Assembly: GCF_937616625.2 (NCBI RefSeq)
Contig: NC_065571.1
Coordinates: 23,820,201 to 23,884,200, forward strand
Direction of reading: 5' to 3'
Source: Mercurialis annua
Lineage: Eukaryota; Streptophyta; Magnoliopsida; Malpighiales; Euphorbiaceae
DNA length: 64,000 nt
The translations under genes were made by a program, and so were the position numbers. Shown piece after piece: positions 34,683 to 46,855 of this stretch. Within the stretch, counting starts at the first letter, position 1, and every line of letters starts with the position of its first letter. The notes below the pieces were generated by a model. That model was not told the DNA's origin and did not search any database. It worked only from the letters and a program-made list of their open reading frames with translations.

Positions 34683-36102
34683 CACCGTATCATCGAGTAT
34701 TAACGCTTTACGATTGAATAAATGTATAAATAATCATGGACTTAGGAATTATTATTGGGCATGTAATTTATAATTCCGAGGGATTTTTTTTTTCAAGATG
34801 AACAAACGCTATTGTGATATTAATTACATTTGAATAAATTCTGTCTAGGAGATTGGTACTTAAGTGGTCCCCTCGTGACCCTCCAATCTATCTTGGGAAT
34901 TTTTCTAATGTGATCATTCGCTTGTGCATTATGTTGTCATCAACGGAATATGCGAAAAAAGCGAAACGAAAAAAAAAAACCCCGGAAAAAAAAATATATA
35001 ATATTTTTTCATAAAAACAAAAAATGCTGAAAAACGGGTTTTACACCCGGGAAAAAGTTTTTGGCTCGAAAAAAAAAACATTTTTTTTTCCGTAAAAAAC
35101 CGAAATGATGAAAAAGTGGTATAACACCCGGGAAAAAGTTTCTGACTCGAAAAAAAAAAACCGTAAAAAAAAAGAAGTGATTTTTTTTTTCGAGGATCAG
35201 CAATCGGTTGAGGCTTTCGGAGGTTCTAGGATGAATCCTCGATACCTAAAGAAAATAGATATTACATAGTAAATGATTAGAGAATCATTTCCAAGACATG
35301 TAATAGTTTGCTCATTCTTTTTTGGCTAAAGAATGAGACCTAGAAAGTCCATGATCATACATGTGATTGCATGATTCATTTTAGCTTTAATATATATGAC
35401 TTGCATTCTAAAATGTTTTGTGTGCTTAGTGAGACCGGAATAAGTTGCAACCCTAAGAAATCTTCCTAAAAAGTTAAAAGATTAAGTTTATATTGATTAA
35501 TCATTAATTGATTCATCAATGGCTCTCCGTTGGAGCAATAAACTAACACACTTTGAGTTATCATCTTGTCGGCTATGGGTACATAGGGGTGAGATGATAT
35601 CGTCAAGAGGCTGTTGTTGAGTTTATTGTTAAGCATGAGATGTTACGGGTGTATCGATATAGTACCCGATAATAACGGCAATTAGGCGTACCTGAGTCGT
35701 GTATTATTCAAATTGATACATCTTAGTTGATTCAATGGGTTAAACTTAACTAATGCGGAAACCCAATAACGATAATGGGTACCTGAGGGTGAAAGCATTA
35801 GGAGCCGAAAATGATTGAACCTCATATGAGTTATGATGAACAAGTGTTGTTCACTTGTAGTACATTGTGATCCCAATAACGGCAATTAGGCGTACCTGAG
35901 GGAAAGATCAATGACTATAAGAACTCAATCACCCGCTTGAAATATTTTCCAACAAAGATTTACGTTTCCTATTTTGGAAGTGTAGGATTCGAAAAAAAAA
36001 TAGTGGGAGACCATTTTGATAAAGAACAAATCATTATGGTTAAATATACAAGACAATGATACTAATTAGAGATCTTTGCTATCCATAGGTTGATAAGATA
36101 AG
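34683..36102 (+). mobile_element. Leader of element B' with two repeat types
   Basis: It holds a pair of repeats around GAAAAACGGGTTTTACACCC (about 35022-35155) and three spaced copies of a motif ending GGCGTACCTGAG or GGGTACCTGAG (35669-35696, 35764-35787, 35872-35906). The same parts lie in the same order in B and D. No protein is supported. Confidence 0.75.
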
Positions 36103-37236
36103 ATGAAATCGAATCCATTAAGTAGCATTCTCGACTATAATCGACTAGTGGGTCCTAACTTTGTTGATTGGTTAAGAAATCTCAAAATAGTTCTTGCAAG
36201 TGAACACATAACATATGTTCTTGAGGCTAATGCTCCGGGACCATTGCCGATTGAGGCACCTCCTGAGGAACATGAGGCATTGCGCAAGTGGAAGTTAGAT
36301 GACGAACAAGCCAAGTGCTACATGTTGGCATCTATGAATAACGAGTTGCAAAAGCAACACGAGAAATATCCGGGAGCCCGCAAAATATTGTTTCACTTAC
36401 AAGAGTTGTATGGTGAATCAAGTCGTTCTGCTAGATATGAGATATCTAAGCAATTATTTCGAGCAAAGCTCTCAGAGGGAAAGGATGTTGGAGAACATGT
36501 GAACATGATGATTCGATGTATCGAATGTCTAGAGGGTCTAGATTTCATCATGGACTTTAATCTCCAAACGGATATGATCCTTCAATCCCTTCCGGATTCA
36601 TATGGTAATTTCATCACGAATTACTATATGAATCGGATAGAATATACACTTGCCGAGTTATCAAGCATGTTGATAACTGCTCAAAAGAACAATGTTAAGG
36701 GAAAGGAAGTTTCTCTTGTGGTTGCTTCTTCTAGTAAGACTAAGAAGAAGAAAACTAAGAAGAATGTTTTGAAGGCCCAAAAGGCCATTGCAAAAAGGAA
36801 GCGCACCTCAGAGAACAAAGGAAAATGTTTCTTTTGCGAGGGTGAGGGACATTGGAAACGAAATTGCCCCAAGTATAAGGAATTTAAGGGCAAAAACAAG
36901 AAGAATGAAAATCCCGGTGAGGGTATGTCTATTTCTTGTTCTTTCAATTCCAATAACGATAGCTCATCCAAAGCTTGGGTATTAGATACCGGAGCTAGTT
37001 CTCACATTTGTTCATCCTTACAGGATCTAGCAAATGAGAGGAAGTTGGACAAGGATGAAGTGATCTTGAAGCTTGGAAATAACGCAAGTGTTGCGGCTAA
37101 AGCTATAGGATCGTCTTCTATTTTGTTGTATAAGCATGTTTTGTATTTGAACAATGTTTTGTACTTACCGAACGCTTATAGAAGTATCATGTCTATTTCT
37201 TGTATGACAAGATTAGTTAGTTGTATATGGAGATAG
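36103..37236 (+). CDS. gag: Truncated copia gag-protease ORF of B'
   Basis: An open frame of 377 codons from ATG at 36103. It starts MKSNPLSSILDYNRLVGPNF and carries a UBN2-type gag region, a Lys-rich stretch, an intact zinc knuckle (CFFCEGEGHWKRNC) and the protease start WVLDTGASSHIC. After SISCMTRL it enters LTR sequence and ends with a short foreign tail (VSCIWR). The pol part is deleted. The frame is fully open where B has an early stop (codon 14 is CGA here, TGA in B) and where B has lost a knuckle Cys. Whether it is expressed is unknown; a capsid-only product is possible. Confidence 0.8.
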   Translation: MKSNPLSSILDYNRLVGPNFVDWLRNLKIVLASEHITYVLEANAPGPLPIEAPPEEHEALRKWKLDDEQAKCYMLASMNNELQKQHEKYPGARKILFHLQELYGESSRSARYEISKQLFRAKLSEGKDVGEHVNMMIRCIECLEGLDFIMDFNLQTDMILQSLPDSYGNFITNYYMNRIEYTLAELSSMLITAQKNNVKGKEVSLVVASSSKTKKKKTKKNVLKAQKAIAKRKRTSENKGKCFFCEGEGHWKRNCPKYKEFKGKNKKNENPGEGMSISCSFNSNNDSSSKAWVLDTGASSHICSSLQDLANERKLDKDEVILKLGNNASVAAKAIGSSSILLYKHVLYLNNVLYLPNAYRSIMSISCMTRLVSCIWR

Positions 37237-38632
37237 GGGTTTAACCTAGAAAGGATTCATCACTCTGGATGAACGGAGACAAGATTCTATGCTATCTCGA
37301 ATTGTTCTTGATGGATGATAAAACCTGCGCAGGTGTATATGACTTACATAGAAAGTTGTTTCTAGTGGAAGTCATATTTATCAAGAATTAGAACTGAGAG
37401 ATGAGGTCATATGATCAAGACAAACAGTGTTTGACTTAACCGTGACACTAGTCGAGATTGGAATCTTAGATGAAGGGAATTTTGAGTGTACGGTATTATG
37501 AAAAATGGTTCATAAAGAATGCATCGAAACATTCATCTCTATTTGGGGGTCGTGATATGTTGCTAGACGTCACTCTCGATCTACGAGAATTAATAATTAA
37601 ATGGGATTTAATTATTTAATATAAGAAAGGCGTTTCTTATGTCTCTCGTTGCCATATAGATGTGAACCTAGTTAGTCACACACAATAGAGTGTGCAACCG
37701 ATAGAGTTTAGAAAGATCGATTTCATATAGATACTAGCATATCTCGGAAATTAATCTAAGATGAAAAACAAGTACAAATTAGGGACTAATTTGTAAGAGT
37801 TATAAATTAGTACGAACCTAATAGTAAAATGTCCAAGTTAATTAGGGACTAATTTATAAGAGTTATAAATTAGTAGGAACCTAATTATATTTTAACCAAG
37901 TTTTATGATTAAAAGGTTTAAGTAATTAATTAGTGTAATTAATGATACTTAAATGACTAATCATTAGCTAATGGAATGATGATGTCATGGTGATGATGTA
38001 ATGAGATAAGCCTATGTCATATATGTGATGTCATATGATGACATCACCTATATGATGTCACCTATGTGATGTCACCACATGAAAGGTGTCATATGGTGGC
38101 AACACCTTTGCTTGGTGTGTGACACCTAGCATGCAAGGTGTTGCATTCTTAAGGCATGCTCTAGCCTATAAATAGAGCATGTCCTTGCTCATTTCACGAT
38201 AACACACAACACACATCTCACTACAAAGTTGTAGAGAGAGAAAGCACTTGAAGGAGTTCAAGTAGTCATCAGTCACGGGAAAAATTTGGCGACGTTTTTG
38301 ATACATCCGAGCAAGGTAGTGATCGCGGCGAGAGTTTGAGCTTAGGGCTGCTCGGCAAGAGGAACTCTTGCAGGATTACTTCAAGGCGAGGATTCAATCG
38401 GATGCATACTCGTGTGGACGAGCTTGAGGTCGGCGTACTTTCGGGACTACAAGAATCGTTGGAGAATCGACATAGGTATTCTTCTTACGATTCTTAGATG
38501 CGTGCTTTAATTACTAAATGATACGACGATCCATTTGTTGTTGATATGATCAACTTTAGGATCCGGATTGTTAGAATTTCGATTTTGAATTGAAATATAT
38601 GATCCGAACCCGCGCCTCCCGCTGCGCCAACA
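37209..38632 (+). mobile_element. B' 3' LTR, lacking its first part
   Basis: The join to gag at about 37208 shares TAG with both parents, suggesting a microhomology deletion. The remainder matches LTR B from about 48651 on and ends GCTGCGCCAACA; E's integrase resumes at 38633. TATA box at 38167-38174. Confidence 0.88.
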
Positions 38633-41600
38633 TCGTCTGCTCAGACTGGCCGTCCGTCTAAGGATGAAACGCAGTGCTAAAATTCAATCGCGTTCCTAAC
38701 GCGTCTTGTAAGCTCTTCCAGAAATGAGAGGTAAATACGGAACGTCTATCTGAAACGATTGACACGGGAACTCCGTGTAGGCTCACGATCTTATCGATGT
38801 AAATCTCTGCCAACTTTGCTGCAGAATACGTCGTCTTGATAGGAATGAAGTGCGCTGACTTCGTCAAACGATCCACGATTACCCAAATGGAATCAAAACC
38901 TTTCTGCGTCTTGCGCAATCCAACTACGAAATCCATCGTGATTTGTTCACATTTCCACTCCGGGATGGGTAACGGCTGAACAAATCCATAAGGTCGTTGA
39001 TGCTCTAATTTGACTTGCTGACAAGTCGGGCATTTCGCCACGAACTCTGCGATGTCTTTTTTCATTCTGCTCCACCAATACATTGTCTTGATGTCGTGAT
39101 ACATCTTCGTGGAACCTGGATGAACGCTATACATCGTTCCATGTGTCTCTTCCATGATCTTTTGTCTTAAGTCTTCCACATCTGGAACGCACATTCGATT
39201 GCCATATTTCAGTATTCCATTGACGATACTGAAATCTTGACTCTTTCCTTGTTGAACTTCCTCAATTAGATGCTTTAATTGAGGGTCGTCCGCTTGCAAC
39301 TCTTTGATTCGATCTAACAACGTCGATCGTATTGTTAACTGAGCCATTAGGTTTCCGAGAGATGAAATCTCGAACTCAATCCCTTGGCTAAACATCGTAT
39401 GAATCTCGTTAATTAATGGTCTCCGCCATGTCGTTGAAACATGCGCGAGACTTCCTGCTGACTTTCTGCTTAACGCATCCGCCACTACGTTGGCCTTGCC
39501 TGGATGGTATTGTATCGTGCAGTCATAATCTTTTAGTAACTCCATCCATCTCCTCTGTCTGAGATTCAACTCTCGCTAGTCGAAAATATACTTGAGACTC
39601 TTATGATCCGTAAATATCTCGCACGTGGCGCCGTATAAATAATGTCTCCAGATCTTCAACGCAAATATTACCGCTGCTAATTCCAGATCATGTGTCGGGT
39701 AGTTTGTCTCGTGCTTCATAAGCTGTCGCGAAGCGTATGCGATTACTCGACCGTGTTGCATTAAGACGCATCCTAGTCCAACTCTTGACGCATCACAGTA
39801 AACTGTGAATCCTTCAGTTCCTTCTGGTAGCGCTAAGACTGGTGCCGTCGTCAGACATTCTTTCAGTTTCAGAAAACTAAGTTCACACTGGTTTGTCCAG
39901 TTGAATTTGGTATTCTTTTGAGTCAGCTTCGTTAAGGGTACATCGATCTTCGAAAAGTCCTGTACAAATCGTCTGTAATATCCCGCCAAGCCGAGGAAAC
40001 TTCTAACTTCCGTAACTGATTCAGGCCGCTTCCATTCTATCACAGCTTCAATCTTCTTTGGATCAACCTTGATACCGCTTTGTGAAACCACATGACCCAA
40101 GAAAGCCACTTCCGTTAGCCAAAATTCACATTTCGAGAATTTGGCGTAAAGCTGATGATCTCTTAACGTTTGTAGTACTATCCGCAAATGCTGAGCGTGT
40201 TCTTCTTCTGTACGCGAATAGATTAAAATATCGTCGATAAATACGATCACGAACTAATCCAAGTACGGTTTGAATATCCTATTCATCAAGTCCATGAAGG
40301 CTGCTGGTGCATTCGTCAATCCGAACGACATAACAAGAAATTCGTAATGACCGTATCGAGTTCGAAAAGCAGTCTTCTGAACATCATCATCGCGAATCTT
40401 TAGTTGATGATAGCCTGATCTCAGGTCAATCTTGGAGAAGTACTTCGCTCCTTGTAACTGGTCGAATAAATCATCGATTCTAGGTAACGGATACTTATTC
40501 TTAATTGTCACCTTGTTCAGCTGTCGATAATCGATACATAGTCGAAGCGATCCATCTTTCTTTTCACGAATAGCACTGGTGCACCCCACGGGGATACACT
40601 CGGTCTGATGAAACCGCGATCAAACAACTCTTCTAATTGATCTTTAAGTTCCTTGAGCTCTGCTGGCGCCATCCGATAAGGAGGTATCGATATCGGCTTC
40701 GTGCCGGGAGCCAATTCAATGCAGAACTCAATTTTGCGATCTGGGGGTAATCCAGGTAATTCCTCTGGAAAAACGTCTGGATATTCTGACACCACTGGTA
40801 CGTCGCTTAAGTTTACACTTTTCTTCTCCACGTCTTGTACTATCGCTAAGAATCCTTGACATCCCTTCTTCAACATACGACAAGCTTTAATAGCTGAAAT
40901 AATACTCGTAGAAGATTCCATCTTGTCACCCTGAATTGAAACCACTTCAATTCCAGGCGTGTTAAATGTTACTGTCTTCTTCCGGCAATCTACATTGGCA
41001 TAGTGCTGATCTAGCCAATCCATTCCTAGTATGACGTCAAAAGCTAATACTTCGAGTAAAATCAAGTTAACTAACAAATCTCGTCCTTGAACTCTCACAG
41101 GACAAGACGGATAAACGATACTAACTTCCACACTCTCACCTACTAGAGTAGCTACGGGTAAAGGGTTCCTAAGATACGCTGGTTGCACTCCTAACTTACT
41201 AGCGAAGCTAGGCGAAACAAAAGAATGCGTAGCGCCCGGATCAAATAAAATTAGTGCGTCTTGAGAAGCGATAGGAAAGGTACCTTGCACTACAGCATTG
41301 GAAGCCTGAGCCTCCTGAGGATTCAGTGCAAAGACCCTGGCTTGACTTCCGCCAGCCTGCGAAGTCTGACCAGTACCGCGTCCTCCGCCATTTCTGCCTC
41401 CTCGATTTGCGTAACCACGGCCTCTCTGACCAGTAAAGGTACTTCATGTCTGATCATATCCTGACGCTATCTGCTGTGCTGTTCTCTGCTGCTGATAAGA
41501 GGGCTGTACTACAGTAGTCATCGAACCTTGGGGCATCTGCCTTGGACAATCTCTAGCAAAATGGCCCCGTTGACCACAGTTAAAACATGCTCCTGTAGCA

Positions 41601-42667
41601 ATGTAGCACGCGCCGTAGTGCGTTCTATTACAGTTCAGACATAAGGGCACTCCACCTCCCATGTCACTCATCGATCTGGCACTAAACCCGGTGCCTGAAG
41701 TACTAACTCTAGTTCCATATCGAGCTTTCTTATTTCTCTGTTGACGTGATGGGTGTCGAGAATAACTTCTGACGTATGATTGGGTAGGTGCGCTCTGTAC
41801 GCTGCGGAACACATCACTACTCACAGGCGCAACATTGGAGGGATCGGGAATCTTCCCAAAACGGATCAAAGAAACTTCCATTTGCCTAGCGCTATCGATC
41901 AGTTGCACTAGGGTTCTTCCGATATCAGACGTCAAACTCACAAATTCAGCTCCTAGACCCTCTACAAACCTTGAGTTCACTCTAACTGGGTCTGTAGTCA
42001 GGTCTGGTGCAAACCTACTCACCCTGGTAAACTCCGTCACAAACTCTTGCACAGACCGATTGCCTCTACTCAGGGTCAACCACTGACTTCGATAACTTTC
42101 CGTCACCGCATATGGCAAGAAATATTCTCTAAAGTGGTTTGCGAATTCAGCCCAGGTCATAGTGTCCATGGTTGGCTGAATATGCTGCTGAAACCAATCT
42201 TTCGCGGGTCCTTTCATTGACATTTCCACCATAATGATGGTCTGTCTCTCATTAGCTTGCAGGCGTCGAGCGTTACGTTCTACTTCTTCGAGGAAATCGA
42301 GAGCATCACCTGAGCCATCAAACTTAGTTGGCTTAAGGCACATGTAAGCCAAGACGATGTCTCGGCTAGTGAAAGCAACATTGCGTAGCTGTTGCTGCTG
42401 TAATTGTTCACGATACATGTTCTGCACCTCAGCCTGATTGGCTTGCATAGCCGCAATTCCCGTAAGAAACTGGTTCAGATCAAATCCCACAACATTAGGT
42501 TGCTGGGCTTGCGCTTGCACTCCAAGTGCCTGCGCCTGGGCCTCTTGGCCTCCACCTCCTCCCTGAACAGAAGACTCATCTTGAGCTTCTGGATGGACGT
42601 CATGTGCCCCTTCTATAACGTTTCGTGCTGCAGCGGCAGCTCGCTCTACTTCTTGTCGTTGGCCAGA
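38633..42667 (-). pseudogene. gag-pol: Element E gag-pol, chromovirus-like gypsy polyprotein
   Basis: Likely start is MSGQRQEVE at 42667. Order: gag with zinc knuckle CFNCGQRGHFARDC (41546-41587), aspartic protease (LFDPGATHSFVS, with DPG where DSG/DTG is usual), RT ([24 protein letters not shown] at 40230-40241), RNase H ([24 protein letters not shown]), integrase zinc finger and core (ending TAFHP). Damage: TGA at 41444-41446, a one-base deletion near 40560 after LFVK, TAG at 40254-40256, 39576-39578 and 38658-38660. Apart from the one-base loss all parts are in one frame. The rest of integrase is cut off by B'. Confidence 0.92.
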
Positions 42668-42916
42668 CATCCTGACTAAGACAAACATCGTTACTTAGCC
42701 ACATAATCGCATATTATCGCAAACGCATATCGAATTAAACGCGCATCTCATCACATGCGAACACACACTTAAGACAGACTCACATCCTAGAGGGAAAGCT
42801 GAAAGTTTAAAAATCAAACGAATACATACAAAGACAAGACTCGAGTCCTATGTGCTGCAGTAGAGTCCTAGAAAAATCAATCACTCTTCTGACATAAGCA
42901 ATGGTAACTGGACCAT

Positions 42917-42928
42917 GCTCTGATACCA
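42917..42928 (-). other. Primer-binding site of element E
   Basis: TGGTATCAGAGC on the minus strand, 4 bases from the 5' LTR. Confidence 0.92.
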
Positions 42929-43539
42929 ACATTGTCACGACCCAATCTCAGGGCCGAGACCGGCGCTAGGGAATGGGAGTGGTTCCTCCGAAACCCGTAG
43001 CAAGCCTAAAATCGTAAAATAAATTTTTTTCGCGAAACATAAACGTCATGCATGACATATATAGACACGTGTCATGCAGAAACACATGCCAGGCACACAT
43101 ATCCTCTGGCAATCACAAATATCACTACGCAGCAGGCGTAAAACATATATACTTTAAAACATTAAAGTTATATTTACAGAAAACTATATATTACAGGCTG
43201 ACTTGCAAAACACTTATCTACTGCAGCTCTAAGAGTAAAGTACTGTTTCTTTACATACTCAAAAATACAGACTTCTGGAAGTAGGATAGAAGTCCGTTGC
43301 TTCAAAGCGTCTTTATCCTGAAAGGAAATCTGTGAGGGGTCAGTATATGGGGATATACTGAGTGAGTTCATACATTTACTAATAAGTATTCAAATAAAAC
43401 ATAAAACGATACTCAATCGTATGCAGCCAAGTACAGGATCCGACTGAAACCTTAATCCTCAAACATACTAATTATCAAGCAAGCAACCCAATCATTAATA
43501 TCAAATTGCGAGTCCAACTCGCTGGTGGCCCAGCCACTA

Positions 43540-43586
43540 GATACGGGGACTCCAGACTACACCGTAGCCGAGTGCTCACTCGTATC
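43540..43586 (-). other. Stem cluster with outer stem in LTR E (5' copy)
   Basis: GATACG (43540-43545) pairs with CGTATC (43581-43586) and encloses the two small hairpins CTAC/GTAG and GAGTG/CACTC. The outer stem equals part of stem 1 of LTR A (CAGATACG/CGTATCTG). The other E LTR has one base changed (ATATGG), as expected from CG decay. GCGAGT/ACTCGC and GTGGC/GCCAC lie just to the left, at 43508-43537. Confidence 0.75.
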
Positions 43587-43650
43587 AAAATCATAAACCC
43601 AATCGTAAATTTCATAATCATCATCAGCTCCCAGCTGAGTCACATCAAAA

Positions 43651-43704
43651 CTGGTGATCACACAGTCCTATTGTCGTCCAATAGGTAGCACGTTCCATCG
43701 GATC
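43651..43704 (-). other. Conserved LTR box (E, 5' LTR)
   Basis: Minus strand hairpin CCTATTGGACGACAATAGG with perfect stem; flanked by GTGCTA and GTGTGATCACCAG. Confidence 0.82.
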
Positions 43705-44253
43705 AATACTGGTTTCAAATCAAGCATATGCAATTCATAAAAAGAATTCGCATCGCAATCATGCAAAATAAACATAAAGCAATATAAAATATTTGCTTAA
43801 ATAAATACTTTAAAAGAAAATCATATAAACTCACAGAAAACGCTTATCCAAAAATGCGTCGGGGCTTAGAAACGTCAAGCTTCCCGAGATCCTGGTCCAG
43901 CTGCTTCTTGCCTCGCTGGATCTAAAACAATTTCAAAACATTTGACTCACATCGGAATCCTATTCTAAGATTGACTCTAGACGCGAGACACGACAAGATA
44001 CAAAACATAAGCCGTCGTGCTTCAAACGTAATCTTTTCGATAACCGAGTCATTCTTCTTTCGTTTCTAAACACTTTTCAATATAACTCTCAATAGAGAAT
44101 ATAGGTTTTCTTAATGAAACCAATTGATATCCATAAACTATCTCATTCCAATCAACTAGTCATAATTTACTCGTTTGACGTCCGAATCTCGCATTTTCGG
44201 AGTCCGGAGGTCGATATTGGGTTAGGGGATCATCAAAAATCTTCAAAACGGGC

Positions 44254-44349
44254 TTGGCACGTCGTGCTAGCTTTGGCGCGTCGCGCCAAGTTTTGGCACG
44301 TCGCGCCAACCTTTGGCGCGTCGCGCCACCTTTGGCGCGTCGTGCCGAC
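44254..44349 (-). repeat. CGACG palindrome repeats (E, 5' LTR)
   Basis: Five units of 18-20 bp; the best, TTTGGCGCGTCGCGCC, has arms GGCGCG/CGCGCC around one base. About 400 bp downstream of the TATA region in element orientation. Confidence 0.85.
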
Positions 44350-45081
44350 GAGGGCAGCAGGCCCAAATCGGCATAAAACCGCTCAAAAACTCATTCCGAC
44401 ATGCTCGAGACACTTTCAAACGTATCCGCTACTAAAACGACATCTAAACCCATCCAAAAACACAATAAAAATGTTTAAAACGAATCGAATACGTAATCGC
44501 GATACGGTTTCGCTGTAACCTAATTTTCAAATCATTTTTTCACCAATTATACCCAAATAAATGGAGAAACGACTTGCTTACCGTGATTGTCCTTCGAAAT
44601 ACGATCGATTTGAGTTATTAAACGTCGAAAACGGACGAGAATCGGAATCGTGCGAAGAAAACGTAAGAAACGAACGAGAGAAATGAAAGTATCTGATGCT
44701 AAGCTCTGGATCCTTCCTTCTCATCTCATTCTTGTATGTATATATTGGCTAAATTGCACTTTGGTCCTTGAAACTTTTCAAAAGTTTCAATTTAGCCCAA
44801 AACCTATCTGCGTCCAAACTTTAAACGATCTCCGATTGACTCGAAACTTTTACCATAAATACTACATATTATTTCGCGGACTTTGGCGAAATAATTATCG
44901 TCACGGTATAATTTATTTTATATTAATTTTCGAAGTTAAATCCTTAAATCTCGCTAACTAACTTATTAAAATTTATTCAAAATTTCCGATATAATTAAAT
45001 TAAATTCTTCTCAATTTAATTTATCGGAAATCACGACACGTGGCACGACTTAATTACCTTAAAATATTTTGGGGTATTACA

Positions 45082-46053
45082 GATATGCACTACTATCCGA
45101 ACACATGTGCTATTCTAGTCGTATCCTATCTAATTCAAGCAATACTAACTACATATTCTAGAAACACAATGTCTATGTTCTCGTGACTGTACGTATCCGT
45201 TTGTCTCATGGCCTTGATCGCAGCTTGCTCTCGAGCATTTTACTTCCGTTATAGAGTTCTGCACTAGGTATACTTACATAAAAAAATCCCTTCAAACTCT
45301 TTCGATAGAACGACTCATTTTGAAATTTAAATCAAATTCCATTTTTTTTAGCAAAATTGTGCACTAAGGTGATGACATCTCTCATCAGCAAAGAGTTGCC
45401 ACATCTCACCTTTTCGTCGGAGCATAATGCATATGATGCATGTCCTATTACTGCATGTAGAGATATATGTAGTGATGCATTTCTAACAATGTCGTGGTAA
45501 TTATACTTTTCTCTATCGGGTCTAGGCATAATTATGCTTTCAAAATCATTTAAACAAATACTTTAGAAAGTTATAAACTTTGACTTTTGTAAGTTCTCTA
45601 GACATTTAAACTCTGTATCCGGAAAATTCTTCCACTTTGATAGCTTTATACTTCTTCTTCATTCGCTTTCTGAAATTTTGATAGATCAAATTCGACAGCA
45701 TCTTTGAGTTATTTTTCGCCAACCACGTACGTGTTAGTATCAAATCATAGCAATACCAACTATGTTCTACTCACGGGAGGCATTACATCTCCCTGAGATA
45801 CCATCTGGATATCCATGTCGCATATGCATATCTATCAAAAGCAAAATACACGTATGTATCTCGTAAATACGTATTCACAAGAAACAAACAAGCATTTCAC
45901 AACGAATCTATCATACTTATCACAAAGCACACACTACAATTGACTTGAATCAGACAAAACTCATTCCTATAGTTGCAGTAGTTCCTAGGTTACTTTACCA
46001 ACCAAAACACATATTAGTAGAGGGAACTGGACCAATTGCTCTGATACCACAAT
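45082..46053 (-). mobile_element. Element F internal region (5' part)
   Basis: Non-coding; matches G's internal region 20826-21800 in reverse orientation (for example GACATGCATCATATGCATTA and GATGAGAGATGTCATCAC). It is separated from 31166-31371 by element E. No gag or pol is visible. Confidence 0.75.
46038..46049 (-). other. Primer-binding site of element F
   Basis: TGGTATCAGAGC on the minus strand, 4 bases from the LTR end. Confidence 0.9.
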
Positions 46054-46629
46054 TGTCACGACCAAAATTATTGAGCCGAGACCGGCGCTAGGGAATGGGA
46101 GTGGTAGCTCCGAAACCCGTAGCAAGTCTAAAACTACAAAAACAAATTTCACAAATTAAAATATAATATCATATATAAAACATTTTCAGGAAGCTCTTTT
46201 AGATTATACAATTGTTGTTATTAAAATATTATATCAGAGTTTACATTCCAAATAAACTGTTTGAAATCACTTCACAAATCTTATGCTGACACCTACTGAC
46301 TACTGCAGCTCTAGGAACTCATATTCTGGGCAAGCCAATCGACTTCTTGCACAACGAAGATGGTTTGTCTGATCCGACTCTGACTACCTAAAAAACATCA
46401 GAGTGAGGGGCTCAGTATTTTGGGAAATACTTAGTGAGTTTACGTTTACAGATGGTATTATCATCAAAATCATGTAAACATTTAACATACTTTTAAATAC
46501 TCGAATAATCAATTCATAGATCAAATATCAAACAAACACACAAATATACGATCCGACTGAAACCCTAATCCAAAGGTACCTAAGAAACCAACTATGGAAT
46601 CTAATGAGTTTAATTATAGCAGCATCTGG

Positions 46630-46750
46630 ACAGGGAACAAAGCCACCGTCACAACAGATCTGCGTTGGGTCTCTAAGATGGGAACAATGCCACCGTCGCT
46701 ACAGCTTCCCTTTAAGTTTTGGCCGGGAACTAAGCCACCGTCGCCATCTT
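46630..46750 (-). repeat. Three-copy GACGGTGGC repeat in LTR F
   Basis: Minus strand: three copies close to GACGGTGGCTTTGTTCCC, about 45-60 bp apart, at the position where other LTRs have the stem-loop row. One copy is enclosed by GGGAA/TTCCC. Stems are less clear than in A, G and H. Confidence 0.65.
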
Positions 46751-46801
46751 ATTTAATAGCTCATACGAAACTCTAGGACAGAGGATTATCTAACCTCAGT
46801 A

Positions 46802-46855
46802 CTGGTGATCACACATTCATATTGACGCCCAATAGGTAGCACGTTTCCTCGGATC
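46802..46855 (-). other. Conserved LTR box (F)
   Basis: Minus strand: GATCCGAGGAAACGTGCTA, hairpin CCTATTGGGCGTCAATATG (one stem mismatch), then TGTGTGATCACCAGT. Confidence 0.8.

Larger units (their letters stand above)
33771..38632 (+). mobile_element. Element B', internally deleted copia element nested in E
   Basis: Order: 5'-truncated LTR (33771-34450), a 219-bp tandem copy of the LTR end (34451-34669), PBS, leader, gag with protease start, then an abrupt join at about 37208 into the middle of the 3' LTR, which runs to 38632. The left side lost both the first 1.3 kb or so of the LTR and a piece of E. Its sequence is close to B and less decayed than D. Confidence 0.88.
42933..45081 (-). 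mobile_element. Element E, 5' LTR (gypsy)
   Basis: 2149 bp, partner of 31372-33551. The right flank GATAT (45082-45086) repeats the left flank of the whole element, giving a perfect 5-bp target duplication. Compared with its partner it has one extra palindrome unit of 18 bp and a short TATA region instead of the long AT run. Confidence 0.95.
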
